NCBI GenBank assembly: GCA_049522565.1
Contig: JBEKNT010000062.1
Coordinates: forward strand, 1 to 21,579
DNA: 21,579 bases
From: JASHVB01 sp049522565
GTDB taxonomy: Bacteria; Pseudomonadota; Alphaproteobacteria; Acetobacterales; Acetobacteraceae
Direction of reading: 5' to 3'
The notes beneath the pieces are model-generated. The model did not search any database. It saw nothing but the letters and a program-made list of their open reading frames with translations, and was not told where the DNA came from. A program made the position numbers and the translations under genes. Shown one piece after another: positions 8,304 to 16,498 of the stretch; position 1 is the first letter of the stretch, and every line of letters starts with the position of its first letter.

Positions 8304-8702
8304 ATGCGCGACTACCGCTATGACCACGTGCACCTGCGCAGCGCCGATCCCGATGCGATGGGACGGTTCTTCGAGACCATGTTCGGCGCCGAGGTGAAGC
8401 GCGACATCTACCCACCCGGCACGCTGTATCCGGGGCAGATGCGCGTGTCGATGAAGCTGGGCGGGCAGAAGGTGCTGGTGGCGCCGACGCATCCGCACGA
8501 CGCGACGGCGGCCGCGCCGCAATTCCCGTATTACGGGGTGGAGCATATCGGGCTGACGGTGGACGACGTTGACGCCGCGGTGGAGGAACTACGGACGAAG
8601 GGCGCCGATATCGCGATCGGTCCGCTCACGCGGAGTGCCGGCCTGCGGCTGGCGTTCGTGCGGGGACCGGAAGGCGTGATGGTGGAACTGGTGCAACGCT
8701 AG
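8304..8702 (+). CDS. VOC family protein (glyoxalase/bleomycin-resistance/dioxygenase fold)
   Basis: This is a 132-residue vicinal-oxygen-chelate protein with two beta-alpha-beta-beta-beta modules. The first module begins YDHVHLRSADPDAMGRFFETMFG and the second YYGVEHIGLTVDDVDAAVEELRTKG. Metal ligands expected from the fold are present: His8 (or His10), His81 and Glu128 in VMVELVQ. ATG 8304 is preceded by GGGAGG about seven bases upstream. The family includes glyoxalase I, methylmalonyl-CoA epimerase and extradiol dioxygenases; the sequence does not decide which reaction applies. It converges on cysI, and the 150 bp between the two stop codons is entirely filled by a palindromic repeat that could terminate both transcripts. 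Confidence 0.9.
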   Translation: MRDYRYDHVHLRSADPDAMGRFFETMFGAEVKRDIYPPGTLYPGQMRVSMKLGGQKVLVAPTHPHDATAAAPQFPYYGVEHIGLTVDDVDAAVEELRTKGADIAIGPLTRSAGLRLAFVRGPEGVMVELVQR

Positions 8703-8852
8703 GGTACATCTCTCCCGCGCTACGCGCGGGAGAGGTCAAGACGCGAAGCGTCGCGGGTGAGGGGCGTGACGCACGGACCGCCTGTGCGTTACGCCCCTCA
8801 CCCGGAGCGCTGCCGCGGTCCGACCTCTCGCGTAGCGCGGGAGAGGTGGACG
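8703..8852. repeat. 150-bp multiply palindromic REP/MITE-like repeat
   Basis: This unit fills the gap between the VOC stop (TAG 8700-8702) and the cysI stop (8855-8853). Its ends are inverted copies with two mismatches (8704-8720 against 8835-8851). It folds as a hairpin with an 11-bp stem and 3-nt loop (8710-8734), a small hairpin (8740-8752), a 21-bp stem with one mismatch and 9-nt loop (8754-8774/8784-8804), and a last hairpin (8823-8847) that appears to have lost two bases. The hexamer ACGCTA flanks it at 8696-8701 and 8850-8855, a possible target-site duplication. Its arms match the right end of the DUF559 unit at 21457-21515. Confidence 0.85.
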
Positions 8853-10520
8853 CTACTCGTCGTGGAAGCGATTGCCGGCGGTGGTTGCCGCCACCACCCC
8901 TGTGCGAATGACAAAATCGGCAAACCGTTCGCCCCAGCGCCGGTCCGTCGCATAGGCGGCGAACAGCGGTGCCAGCGCGGCAACAATAGCGTCATGGCCG
9001 ATCTGCCGGCGATACCGCTTCGACAGCCGCGTGCCGTCGAAGGCACCGCCGAGATACAAATTGTACAATCCCGGCCCGGTGCCCACCAACCCGATCTCTG
9101 CCAGATACGGCCGCGCGCAGCCATTCGGGCAGCCCGTCATGCGGATCATGATCTCGTCGTCGCGCAGCCCGCAGCGTTCGTATTCCGCCTCCAGTGCGGT
9201 GATCAATTCGGGCAAATACCGTTCGCTCTCCGCCAGCGCCAAGCCGCAGGTCGGCAGGGCGACGCAGGCCATGGCATTGCGGCGCAGCACCCCTGGCTCG
9301 GTCAGTCCGTGCTGGCGCAGCAGCGTGTCGATCGCCGCCTTCCGGTCGGCGGCAACATCGGCGATCGCCAGGTTCTGGTTCGGCGTCAGGATGAAGCGGC
9401 CGTCATGGCGTTCCGCGATGGCGCGCAACCCTTGCAGCATCTCGCCGTGCACGCGGCCGTTCTCGACGAACAGAAAGAAGTGCCAGCGTCCGTCTTCACC
9501 CTCCACCCACCCGAGCGGATCGCCGGACCGGGCGAACGCGTAGTCCCGCGCCGGGGTCAGCGCGAAACCCAGCCGCGTCGTCAGTTCGTCGCAGAACCGC
9601 GCCAGCCCATGCGTCTCGATGGTATATTTCAACCGCGCATGCTTGCGATCGCTTCGATTGCCCCAGTCGCGCTGAATCGTCACGATCTGCTCGCAGACCC
9701 CTACCACCTGTTCCGGCGTGCAAAAGCCGATCAGGTCACCGGTGCGCGGGAAGGTGTCCGGCTCGCCATGCGTCATGCCCATGCCGCCGCCGGCCACGAC
9801 ATTGTAGCCGACCACGCGGCCGCGCTCGACGATGGCGATCAGCCCGATCTCGTGTGCGAACGCATCCACGTCGTTCTGCGGCGGCACGGCGATGGCGATC
9901 TTGAATTTTCGCGGCAGATAGGTGCGGCCGAGGATCGGCTCGTCGTCTTCCTCACCGCCCGTCACTTTTTCTCCCCCGATCCAGATCTCGTGCCAGGCGC
10001 GCGAATGCGGCAGCAGATGCGTGCTGATCGCCCGGGCGGTCGCCAGCACCTCGTCATGCACCGACGCAGACTGCGGCACCACGGACGCAATCACGTTGCG
10101 GTTCACGTCGCCGCACGCCGCGATGGTGTCCAGCATCGCCGCATTGATCGCCTGGATCGCCGGCCGCAGGTTGCTCTTGATGATGCCGTGGAACTGGATG
10201 GTCTGCCGCGTCGTCAACCGCAGCGTGCCGTTGCCGCGTTCGGCCGCCATGTCGTGCATGGCAATCCATTGCGCCGGCGTCAGCACCCCACCGGGCACCC
10301 GCAGCCGTGCCATGAAGATGAACGCCTTCTCCAGTTTCTTCTTGGCACGCTCGAAGCGCAGGTCGCGGTCGTCCTGCTGGTAGATGCCGTGGAATTTCGT
10401 GAGCTGCTGGTCGTCCTCGGCAATCCCGCCGGTGGCCTGTTCGCGCAGACCCTCGGCGATGGTGCCGCGCAGGAAGCGGCTGTCGCCCTTGATCGTTTCG
10501 TTGCGTGACAGTTGTGCCAT
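8853..10520 (-). CDS. cysI: Sulfite reductase hemoprotein (beta) subunit
   Basis: This is a 555-residue siroheme/4Fe-4S enzyme that reduces sulfite to sulfide in six electron steps, in assimilatory sulfate reduction. The four cluster ligands are visible as C419-x5-C425 (CVALPTCGLA) and C464-x3-C468 (TGCPNGCARPY), the latter Cys also bridging siroheme. Other family marks are RLTTRQTIQFHGI, DVNRNVIAS, RKFKIAIAVPPQNDVDAF and GGGMGMTHG. The frame is open further upstream, but ATG 10520 begins the normal CysI N terminus (MAQLSRNETIKG) and overlaps the cysJ stop by one base (TGATG). It is the last gene of cobA-cysJ-cysI. Ferredoxin-dependent sulfite and nitrite reductases are homologous, but the adjoining flavoprotein gene supports NADPH-dependent CysJI. 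Confidence 0.96.
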   Translation of the reverse strand: MAQLSRNETIKGDSRFLRGTIAEGLREQATGGIAEDDQQLTKFHGIYQQDDRDLRFERAKKKLEKAFIFMARLRVPGGVLTPAQWIAMHDMAAERGNGTLRLTTRQTIQFHGIIKSNLRPAIQAINAAMLDTIAACGDVNRNVIASVVPQSASVHDEVLATARAISTHLLPHSRAWHEIWIGGEKVTGGEEDDEPILGRTYLPRKFKIAIAVPPQNDVDAFAHEIGLIAIVERGRVVGYNVVAGGGMGMTHGEPDTFPRTGDLIGFCTPEQVVGVCEQIVTIQRDWGNRSDRKHARLKYTIETHGLARFCDELTTRLGFALTPARDYAFARSGDPLGWVEGEDGRWHFFLFVENGRVHGEMLQGLRAIAERHDGRFILTPNQNLAIADVAADRKAAIDTLLRQHGLTEPGVLRRNAMACVALPTCGLALAESERYLPELITALEAEYERCGLRDDEIMIRMTGCPNGCARPYLAEIGLVGTGPGLYNLYLGGAFDGTRLSKRYRRQIGHDAIVAALAPLFAAYATDRRWGERFADFVIRTGVVAATTAGNRFHDE

Positions 10521-12274
10521 CAGTAGACGTCCCGGAGATAGCGGCCGGCGCGTTGCATCTCCCGCAGATACGCCGCCGCGCCATCGGCAGCGCGGCCCGA
10601 CTGGTCGGCAATCACTTGCAGCAGCATGGCGTGCACGTCCTTCGCCATCGCCTTGACGTCGCCGCAGACATAGACGGTGGCGCCGTCCTGCAACCACGCG
10701 AACAGCTCGCGCCGTGCCTCCCACATGCGATGCTGCACATAGATCTTCTCACGTTGATCGCGCGAAAACGCGACGTCGATGCGGCTCAGCACACCGGATT
10801 GCAGCCAGTCCTGCCATTCGAGCTGATACAGGAAATCATGCGTGAACCGCCGAGCGCCGAAGAACAGCCAGTTGCGCCCGCTCGCGCCGGTGGCCTCGCG
10901 TTCCTGCATGAATGCGCGGAACGGCGCGACGCCGGTGCCCGGCCCGATCATGATGATCGGCGCCGCCGGATCGGCTGGCAGGCGGAAATGCGGGTTCGGC
11001 TTGAGATACACCGGCAGCGTCGCGCCGACGCCGCGCCGCTCCACGACGTCGATCGACGCTACGCCGTTGCGCGCGCGCCCGTGGCTTTCCCAGCGCACCG
11101 CACCGATCAGCAGATGCGCCTCCTCGCCCACCACGGCGCGGCTGGAAGCCACCGAATAGAGCCGTGGCGGCAGCGGCCGCAGCAGCCTGGTCAATTGCTC
11201 GGCGGTCAGCTTGTTCGGTGCCGTCTGCAACAGATCGACGAATTGCCGCTCGTGCAGGAATTCCGCCGTGCGTGTCGCGTCCTCCACCAGCGCGCGCAAT
11301 GTCGCGTCGCCAGTCAACGCGGCGTAGTCGGCTATTTGCGTCCGCGTCAGCGTGGTGATGTCGAAGCGTTCGGTCAGCGCCGCGTGCAGCGCCGTATCGC
11401 CGACCTGGCCCGCGAGGTGCAGCACGTCCTCGACCAGCCGCGGATCGTTGCGGGGGGAAATGCCGAGCGAATCGCCCGGCTCATACGCGATGCCGGAGCC
11501 AGCGAGAGAAAGCTCGACATGGTGCGTCTCGACGTCGGAGCGGCTGCCGTTGAGATTGATCTGCGCGGTGACCTCGGCGTCGAACGCGCGGGTGCGGTCT
11601 TCCGTGGCGCCCGGGCGGGCAAAATCGACATGGATCACCGCGGCGCCGGGTTCCGCCGCCGGTGCGATCTCGCGTAGCGTGGTGTCGATCCATCCCGCGG
11701 CCGGCTTCTGGAAGTCCAGGTCGCAATCGAGGCGCGGCGCGATACGCGTGCCGCCCAACGCCTCCAGCCGCGCATCGATCTGCTTGCCGGTTTCGCAGAA
11801 TTTCGCATAGGCGCGGTCGCCCAGCGCCAGCACGGCGAAGCGCAGGCCGGCGAGGCGCGGCGCATCCTCCGCCAGCAGCGCGGCGAGAAAACCTTCCGCG
11901 CGTTGCGGCGGATCGCCCTCACCCCAGGTGCTGGCGATCACCAGCAAATTCTCCACGCCGGCGAGTTGTTCCGGCGCAGCATCCATCATGTCGAGCGTCT
12001 TCGCGGCGAAGCCCAGCCGAGCAGCAGACTTGCGGGCCGCGCCGGCAAGCGCCTCGGCATTGCCTGATTCGGTCGCGTAGAGAATGGTCAGCTTCGCCCT
12101 CGCGGTGGACGGTGCGGCCGGTGCTGCCGGGGCTTCCGTCGCGGCCTGGAACCCCGCGACATAGCCGCTCAGCCACAGCCGCTGCTCGGCGGTGGCGCCG
12201 CTGACCAGGCGGTGGATTTCTCCCAGTTGGTCTTCGGCGAACGGCGTCGTCGCCAGTGCGGTCGGCATGCTCAT
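10520..12274 (-). CDS. cysJ: Sulfite reductase (NADPH) flavoprotein alpha subunit
   Basis: This 584-residue diflavin reductase carries electrons from NADPH through FAD and FMN to CysI. The N-terminal flavodoxin domain, about residues 65-210, contains LTILYATESGNAE (FMN phosphate loop) and IASTWGEGDPP. The FAD-binding domain has RLYSVASS. The NADP-binding domain has GPGTGVAPFRAFMQER and YVCGDVKAMAKDVH, and the protein ends RYLRDVY, as CysJ proteins do. The frame extends to an ATG at 12298, but ATG 12274 has AGGAG seven bases upstream and overlaps the cobA stop as ATGA, so it is preferred; ATG 12268 is a further alternative. Its position between SUMT and CysI genes makes the assignment secure against P450 reductases and nitric-oxide-synthase-like diflavin enzymes. 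Confidence 0.95.
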   Translation of the reverse strand: MSMPTALATTPFAEDQLGEIHRLVSGATAEQRLWLSGYVAGFQAATEAPAAPAAPSTARAKLTILYATESGNAEALAGAARKSAARLGFAAKTLDMMDAAPEQLAGVENLLVIASTWGEGDPPQRAEGFLAALLAEDAPRLAGLRFAVLALGDRAYAKFCETGKQIDARLEALGGTRIAPRLDCDLDFQKPAAGWIDTTLREIAPAAEPGAAVIHVDFARPGATEDRTRAFDAEVTAQINLNGSRSDVETHHVELSLAGSGIAYEPGDSLGISPRNDPRLVEDVLHLAGQVGDTALHAALTERFDITTLTRTQIADYAALTGDATLRALVEDATRTAEFLHERQFVDLLQTAPNKLTAEQLTRLLRPLPPRLYSVASSRAVVGEEAHLLIGAVRWESHGRARNGVASIDVVERRGVGATLPVYLKPNPHFRLPADPAAPIIMIGPGTGVAPFRAFMQEREATGASGRNWLFFGARRFTHDFLYQLEWQDWLQSGVLSRIDVAFSRDQREKIYVQHRMWEARRELFAWLQDGATVYVCGDVKAMAKDVHAMLLQVIADQSGRAADGAAAYLREMQRAGRYLRDVY

Positions 12275-13113
12275 TGTATTGCTCCTGCGACGGCGCATGG
12301 CGCCGGTTGCAGCGTCATCGGCGCCGCTTGTTGCAAGGGGGCGATCATGTCGCGCAGCGCCAGCACCGGACCGACGACGATCAGCGTCGGTGCGTGCGGG
12401 TCGAGGCGGGCCGCCGCGGCGCCTGCGCTGGCCAGGGTCGCCAAGGTGACGCTCTGCCGCGGCGTTGTGGCGTCGCTGACAAACGCGATCGCTTCGTCAT
12501 GTGCGCGGCCCGCTGCGATCAGCCGCGCCGCGATGGCGTCCGCCTGGCGCAGCGCCATGTAGAACACCAGCACGTCGGTGCGCGCCAGCGCCGCGCAATC
12601 GAGTTCGTCCGGCAGTTCGCCCCGCGCGTCATGCCCCGTGGCGAACACCACGCTGCGCGCCAGTGTGCGATGGGTCAGCGGAATGCCGGCGCTGGCGGTG
12701 CCGCCGATGCCGGCGGAAATGCCGGGCACGATGCGGAACGGCACGCCGGCGGCGGCAAGCGCCAGCGCTTCCTCGCCACCGCGACCGAAAATCAGCGGAT
12801 CGCCGCCCTTCAGCCGCGCCACCCGGTGGCCTTGCCGCGCCAGCGCGATCAGCTTCTGGTTGATCCGCAACTGATGCGTGCGTGCCCCGCCGGCGCGCTT
12901 GCCGACGCTGTGCAGCCGCGGCGTCGCCGCCAGGGCCAGGATGTCGGGCGACACCAGCGCATCGTGCAACACGACGTCCGCCGTATTGAGCGCGTGCAGC
13001 GCGTACAGCGAGAGCAATCCCGGGTCGCCGGGCCCCGCGCCGACCAGCCAGACGGAGCCGGGGCCGAAATCCGGGACATGCAGGCGAGCGGCGGTCGCGA
13101 AATTGGTCGGCAC
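12271..13113 (-). CDS. cobA: Uroporphyrinogen-III C-methyltransferase (SUMT)
   Basis: This 280-residue SAM-dependent enzyme methylates uroporphyrinogen III at C2 and C7 to give precorrin-2, the branch point to siroheme and cobalamin. Visible motifs: VWLVGAGPGDPGLL near residue 21, LKGGDPLIFGRGGEE at 101-115, VPGISAGIGG at 129-138, GIPLTHR at 143-149, and a late TLIVVGPVLAL. It is SUMT alone: the precorrin-2 dehydrogenase/ferrochelatase half found in fused CysG is absent, so that step must be encoded elsewhere. The start is GTG 13113, with only a weak GGGG upstream; no in-frame ATG exists near the N terminus. The gene overlaps cysJ by four bases (ATGA), so siroheme supply and sulfite reductase are made together. 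Confidence 0.93.
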   Translation of the reverse strand: MPTNFATAARLHVPDFGPGSVWLVGAGPGDPGLLSLYALHALNTADVVLHDALVSPDILALAATPRLHSVGKRAGGARTHQLRINQKLIALARQGHRVARLKGGDPLIFGRGGEEALALAAAGVPFRIVPGISAGIGGTASAGIPLTHRTLARSVVFATGHDARGELPDELDCAALARTDVLVFYMALRQADAIAARLIAAGRAHDEAIAFVSDATTPRQSVTLATLASAGAAAARLDPHAPTLIVVGPVLALRDMIAPLQQAAPMTLQPAPCAVAGAIQ

Positions 13114-13165
13114 GTTGCAGAACCCCGGGGTGGCGCTACGGCGAGATGGCCGCGCTACCGAGGCT

Positions 13166-13250
13166 AGAGAAGACTTTTCTCCCGCTCAGGCAATACCCTT
13201 GGCAAAGAAAGATTTTCCTTTCTTCTTGAGGCGGTAGGACGACGAAACAT
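13166..13250. other. AT-rich patch with hairpins upstream of cobA
   Basis: This patch stands out as A/T-rich in very GC-rich surroundings. It contains a perfect 7-bp stem AAGAAAG (13205-13211) with CTTTCTT (13218-13224) around a 6-nt loop, and a shorter 5-bp stem GAGAA/TTCTC (13167-13171 and 13177-13181). Read on the minus strand it lies between the 13339 gene stop and the cobA start. It could be a leader or terminator region, or a degenerate dispersed repeat. No riboswitch class is recognised. Confidence 0.4.
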
Positions 13251-13338
13251 TTTTCACTGCTCGACCTCGCCGGAGCATGTCTCGCCCCCGCCGCGCGCCG
13301 CGCGGGCGGCTCGGGATAAGCCGGCGCCGTCTGAACGG

Positions 13339-14220
13339 CTAGCGGAACAATGCCCGCACGTCGCGTCGCACGGACCCAAAGAAATAGGCCACCGGCCGCG
13401 GCAGCACGACGTCGGCGCGATAGCGACGCGCAGGCGGATGATAGGGTGTCCACTGCCGGCTATAGGTACGGGACAGCGGTGCAAGCGGGGCCGCGGCGTA
13501 GGCAGCGGCCGGCGCATACGATACAGGCTGCGGGTCGGATCGGGACTGCTGCTCGGTGGCGCCCGGTGAGGTTTGCGGCGCTGCTGCCGGTTCGGCCGGC
13601 AACACCCGCACCTCGGTCGCCTTGAGTGGTGCCGGCGGGACCGGGCCGGGATCCTCGTGCCGGGGTGGCGCCACGCCGGGCTGGGTCTGCACCGCGGTAA
13701 CGTCTTGCACGGCGCGCTGTGCCTGCATTCCTGTCAATTGCTCATTGATGTGTTGCTGCCAATCGCCAAGGGCCTGCACCTGACGGGCAATTTCCGCCAT
13801 CTGCCGGTTGTCGCCAGCGTACCGCCGGGCACTGATGGCGGCGGTGCTGGCGATCGTGACCCCGATGGCAGCCAGCGCCACGGCAACGAACATGCCGCGC
13901 CGGGCTTTCCGGCTAGCCTCGTTCGCCGCCCGCGATACGTCCTCGGCGTCCTGCGCGGAGGTGAGGGCGATCGCCACCAGCTCTTCCAGGTCCTCGTTGC
14001 TCGCGACCGCGGCGGCGGGAACCAGGGGCGACGCCACCTGCGGCGCAAGCCGCATCGCCTGAGACTCGCTGCGCAGGTCCGGCAGAGTCTCGAGTCGCTT
14101 GTACATCGCATCGACATATCTGGCGTGCTGCGAGTCGTCGTTGGCTGGCGTGCGCCGCGGCAGCGCCGCGTCCGCCCGGGCGCACTGCACCAGCAACTGC
14201 GCGAGACGCTCGATCGGCAT
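13339..14220 (-). CDS. Hypothetical single-span membrane protein, Pro/Ala-rich
   Basis: I do not recognise this 293-residue protein. Residues 1-108 are hydrophilic, with acidic stretches (SNEDLEELVAIAL). One strong membrane helix spans about 109-131 (MFVAVALAAIGVTIASTAAIS), preceded by the basic RKARRG, so the N-terminal part is probably cytoplasmic. A short helical, possibly coiled-coil segment (about 137-170, GDNRQMAEIARQVQALG...) follows. The rest is low-complexity Pro/Ala/Gln-rich sequence up to about residue 260, and the end is basic and aromatic (RPVAYFFGSVRRDVR). The start is uncertain: ATG 14220 is used, while GTG 14259 would add 13 residues, and neither has a good ribosome binding site. 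It stands alone, 225 bp upstream of cobA. Composition and third-position GC fit a real gene. Confidence 0.65.
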   Translation of the reverse strand: MPIERLAQLLVQCARADAALPRRTPANDDSQHARYVDAMYKRLETLPDLRSESQAMRLAPQVASPLVPAAAVASNEDLEELVAIALTSAQDAEDVSRAANEASRKARRGMFVAVALAAIGVTIASTAAISARRYAGDNRQMAEIARQVQALGDWQQHINEQLTGMQAQRAVQDVTAVQTQPGVAPPRHEDPGPVPPAPLKATEVRVLPAEPAAAPQTSPGATEQQSRSDPQPVSYAPAAAYAAAPLAPLSRTYSRQWTPYHPPARRYRADVVLPRPVAYFFGSVRRDVRALFR

Positions 14221-14375
14221 TTGCGAAGGGTCACGCCATGTCACAGGACCCGTCCCCACATCCCCAAGTCGCGCATCGGCCTCACCGATCGGTGGGCGAT
14301 CAGTGCTTGCAACTATGCAACGCCTGTCTTGGTTGCGTGGCGGTCAAACCCAGTAGTTCACGATCCTGCTACCGG

Positions 14376-15287
14376 CTATTTGATGCGTCCCATTTCGCGC
14401 AGTTTTTCCGTCACGTTGCCCATCAGGCCGGTGTACGGCCTGGCGGTGGACAGGTCGCGAATCTTGTCGATAGACTCTGCAATCATCTCGATCGTCACCG
14501 GCTGTTCCGGATCGAACTGTACGCCCTCGGTGACAAAATATTGCACCCGCGCATAGCCGCCCGCGGTGGCGGCGATGATCTCGCCGTTCTGGTCGCACTC
14601 CTCGCTGCACAGCCAGGCCACGGCGGGCGAAACCAGCTCGGGCTTCATGTAGGGCGCGATGTCCGGCGGCAGCAGCGATTCGGTCATGCGGGTCAGCGCC
14701 GAGGGCGAGATCGCGTTGATGCGGATGTTGTATTTCGCGCCCTCGAACCGCAGCACGTTGATGAAGCCGTTCACCGCCATCTTGGCCGCGCCGTAATTCA
14801 CCTGGCCGAAATTGCCGACCGTGCCGGAACCCGAGGTGGTGACGACGATGCGGCCGTATTGCTGCTTGCGCATGATCGGCCAGGCGGCCTTGGTGCAATA
14901 GACCGTGCCGAAATGGTGCACCTGGTTGACGAACTCGTAGTCCGCCATGTCCATGTTGTTAAACGCCTTGTCGCGCAGCACGCCGGCGTTGTTCACCAGG
15001 ATGTCCAGGCGGCCCCAGGTGTGCATCGCGGTGTCGATGATGCGCTGGGCCGCGGCGGCATCGGCCACCGAATCATAGTTGGCGACGGCTTCGCCGCCGG
15101 CGGCCTTGATTTCCGCCACCACCTTGTCGGCCACCGCATGCTGATCGCCGCGCCCATCGACCGCGCCGCCCGGATCATTCACCACCACCTTGGCGCCGCG
15201 CGACGCCAGCAGCATCGCATGCGAGCGCCCAAGCCCGGCGCCGGAGCCGGTGACGATCGCCACGCGGTCGTCGTATCGGATGGTCAT
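14376..15287 (-). CDS. SDR family oxidoreductase, 3-hydroxyacyl-CoA dehydrogenase (MFE-2 N-terminal) type
   Basis: This is a 303-residue classical short-chain dehydrogenase. TGSGAGLG (13-20) binds NAD(P), NNAG is at 99-102, and the catalytic triad is S152, Y165 and K169 (NYGAAK). The stretch GNFGQVNYGAAKMA and the roughly 50-residue C-terminal extension beyond a normal 250-residue SDR resemble the (3R)-hydroxyacyl-CoA dehydrogenase domain of HSD17B4/MFE-2, suggesting a beta-oxidation-like step. That substrate is inference. It is the last gene of the operon starting at 17430 and starts three bases after the hydrolase stop, with AAGGA upstream. The partner genes (FAH family, alpha/beta hydrolase) point to degradation of an organic acid or ester. 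Confidence 0.92.
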   Translation of the reverse strand: MTIRYDDRVAIVTGSGAGLGRSHAMLLASRGAKVVVNDPGGAVDGRGDQHAVADKVVAEIKAAGGEAVANYDSVADAAAAQRIIDTAMHTWGRLDILVNNAGVLRDKAFNNMDMADYEFVNQVHHFGTVYCTKAAWPIMRKQQYGRIVVTTSGSGTVGNFGQVNYGAAKMAVNGFINVLRFEGAKYNIRINAISPSALTRMTESLLPPDIAPYMKPELVSPAVAWLCSEECDQNGEIIAATAGGYARVQYFVTEGVQFDPEQPVTIEMIAESIDKIRDLSTARPYTGLMGNVTEKLREMGRIK

Positions 15288-15290
15288 CGG

Positions 15291-16181
15291 TCAGGATTCC
15301 TTTGTGCAGCCACGAACGAAAACGCCGCCTACCGCGATGGCGCCCCGGCCGGCGGTGAGCTGCGGGTGATACAGGTGCCAGACATGGATCATCTCCGGCC
15401 AGATCTGCAGATCGACCGAAACGTCGGCCAGGCCGGCGACGCGCGCGAGGCTGAGCGCATCGTCCAGCAAGGTTTCCACCGAGCCAACCTGGATCAGCAA
15501 CGGCGGCAGGCCACGCAGGTTGCCATGGATCGGCGATGCGAGGGGTGAGCGCGGGTCTGCGCCGGCAAGATAGATGCCGGCGAAATCCAGCACCCCGGCC
15601 TTCTGTACGGTGGGATCGCGCGATGCGTTGTCCAGCATTGACGCGCCGGTGCAAGCGAGATCGACCCAAGGCGAGATGCACCAGCCGCAGCCCGGCTGCG
15701 GCAGGTCGGAACCGCGGATCGCCAGCATCGTGGCGACGACCAGGCCGCCACCGGCGCTGTCGCCGGCGATGCAGATGCGGGCGGGGCGGATGCCGCTATC
15801 CAGCAGGAAGCGATACGCCGCCAGCGCATCCTGTACGGCCGCGGGAAACGGGTACTCCGGCGCCATCCGGTAGTCGATCGCCAGCGTCCGGACGCCGCAG
15901 GCGCGGCCGATTTCAGCCGCCAGGTGGCGATGGCTGTCGAGCGAGCCGATGACGTAGCCGCCACCATGCAGGTAGAGCACGACACTGTCGCGATCCGCAC
16001 CCGGCGTGCTGGTCCATTCCGCCGGCACGCCGCCGACGCTGAGCTTCTCCACCGTCACGTCGGTTGCCACGCCGAATTGCAGGCCGCGCGCGTCGATGTC
16101 GCGCCGGCGCTGCGCAATCTCCGTCGCGCGTGGACGCGAGGCGATGAGTTCGCGCAGGGCGAGGATTTCCGGATCGCTCAT
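15291..16181 (-). CDS. Alpha/beta hydrolase, hormone-sensitive-lipase (HSL) type
   Basis: This 296-residue cytoplasmic esterase/lipase belongs to the HSL (family IV) group. The oxyanion-hole motif HGGGY is at 72-76, the nucleophile elbow GDSAGGG has Ser142, the acid is Asp240/241 in SVETLLDDAL, and His266 is in MIHVWH. All triad positions are present, so it should be active on short acyl esters or lactones; the natural substrate is unknown. ATG 16181 overlaps the stop of the EthD-like gene by four bases (ATGA). It is the third gene of the FAH operon and probably hydrolyses an ester or activated intermediate in that pathway. Confidence 0.93.
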   Translation of the reverse strand: MSDPEILALRELIASRPRATEIAQRRRDIDARGLQFGVATDVTVEKLSVGGVPAEWTSTPGADRDSVVLYLHGGGYVIGSLDSHRHLAAEIGRACGVRTLAIDYRMAPEYPFPAAVQDALAAYRFLLDSGIRPARICIAGDSAGGGLVVATMLAIRGSDLPQPGCGWCISPWVDLACTGASMLDNASRDPTVQKAGVLDFAGIYLAGADPRSPLASPIHGNLRGLPPLLIQVGSVETLLDDALSLARVAGLADVSVDLQIWPEMIHVWHLYHPQLTAGRGAIAVGGVFVRGCTKES

Positions 16182-16498
16182 GGGGCGGCCTCCAGCTCAT
16201 CGGCGACGTCGAGAATCTCCCGCGTGCGGCTCACGCGGGAGTCCCAGCGCCGGTCGAACTCGGCAATCAGTGCGTTGATCGCTTCGCCGGCGGTGGCGGC
16301 TTCGGCTGCCGCGACGCTGGCGAAACGATAGCACGCGCAATGCACCGAGGGATCGCTGCGGCTCCAGCCACGCCAGGCAGCGCGTGCCGCGAAGGCGCGC
16401 AGCGCGTCCGGCAGGTGCTCGGTGCTATACCAACGGTCGAAATCCGCGCGGTCGGCCGGATCGGCAACGACCGCGCGGACCACAAGCCAGGCCGGCAT
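16178..16498 (-). CDS. Small EthD-like / dimeric alpha-beta barrel protein
   Basis: This 106-residue protein begins MPAWLVVRAVVADPADRADFDRWYSTEHLPDAL. The spacing from the first beta strand to a helix with W/Y and then HLP is typical of EthD/Dabb-type ferredoxin-like dimers, small proteins that accompany degradation or monooxygenase pathways. The family assignment is by pattern only. The start at 16498 overlaps the FAH gene stop by one base (TGATG), and its own stop overlaps the hydrolase start, so it is embedded in the operon and cotranslated. The frame is open far upstream through the FAH gene, but that part is out-of-frame shadow. Confidence 0.75.
   Translation of the reverse strand: MPAWLVVRAVVADPADRADFDRWYSTEHLPDALRAFAARAAWRGWSRSDPSVHCACYRFASVAAAEAATAGEAINALIAEFDRRWDSRVSRTREILDVADELEAAP

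Noticed and set aside
7797..8546. 249-codon minus-strand open frame over the GMC relic and VOC gene
   Set aside because: It is in a different frame from the GMC motifs and antisense to the VOC gene, with a shadow-like composition.
8757..10508. 583-codon plus-strand open frame
   Set aside because: It is antisense to cysI, whose motifs are intact, and its translation is basic, low-complexity and without recognisable domains. Long antisense frames are expected in GC-rich DNA.
10505..11677. 390-codon plus-strand open frame
   Set aside because: It is antisense to cysJ, and the product has the composition of a shadow frame.
14238..15548. 436-codon plus-strand open frame
   Set aside because: It is antisense to the SDR gene, whose catalytic residues are intact; the His/Arg-rich translation is typical of a shadow.
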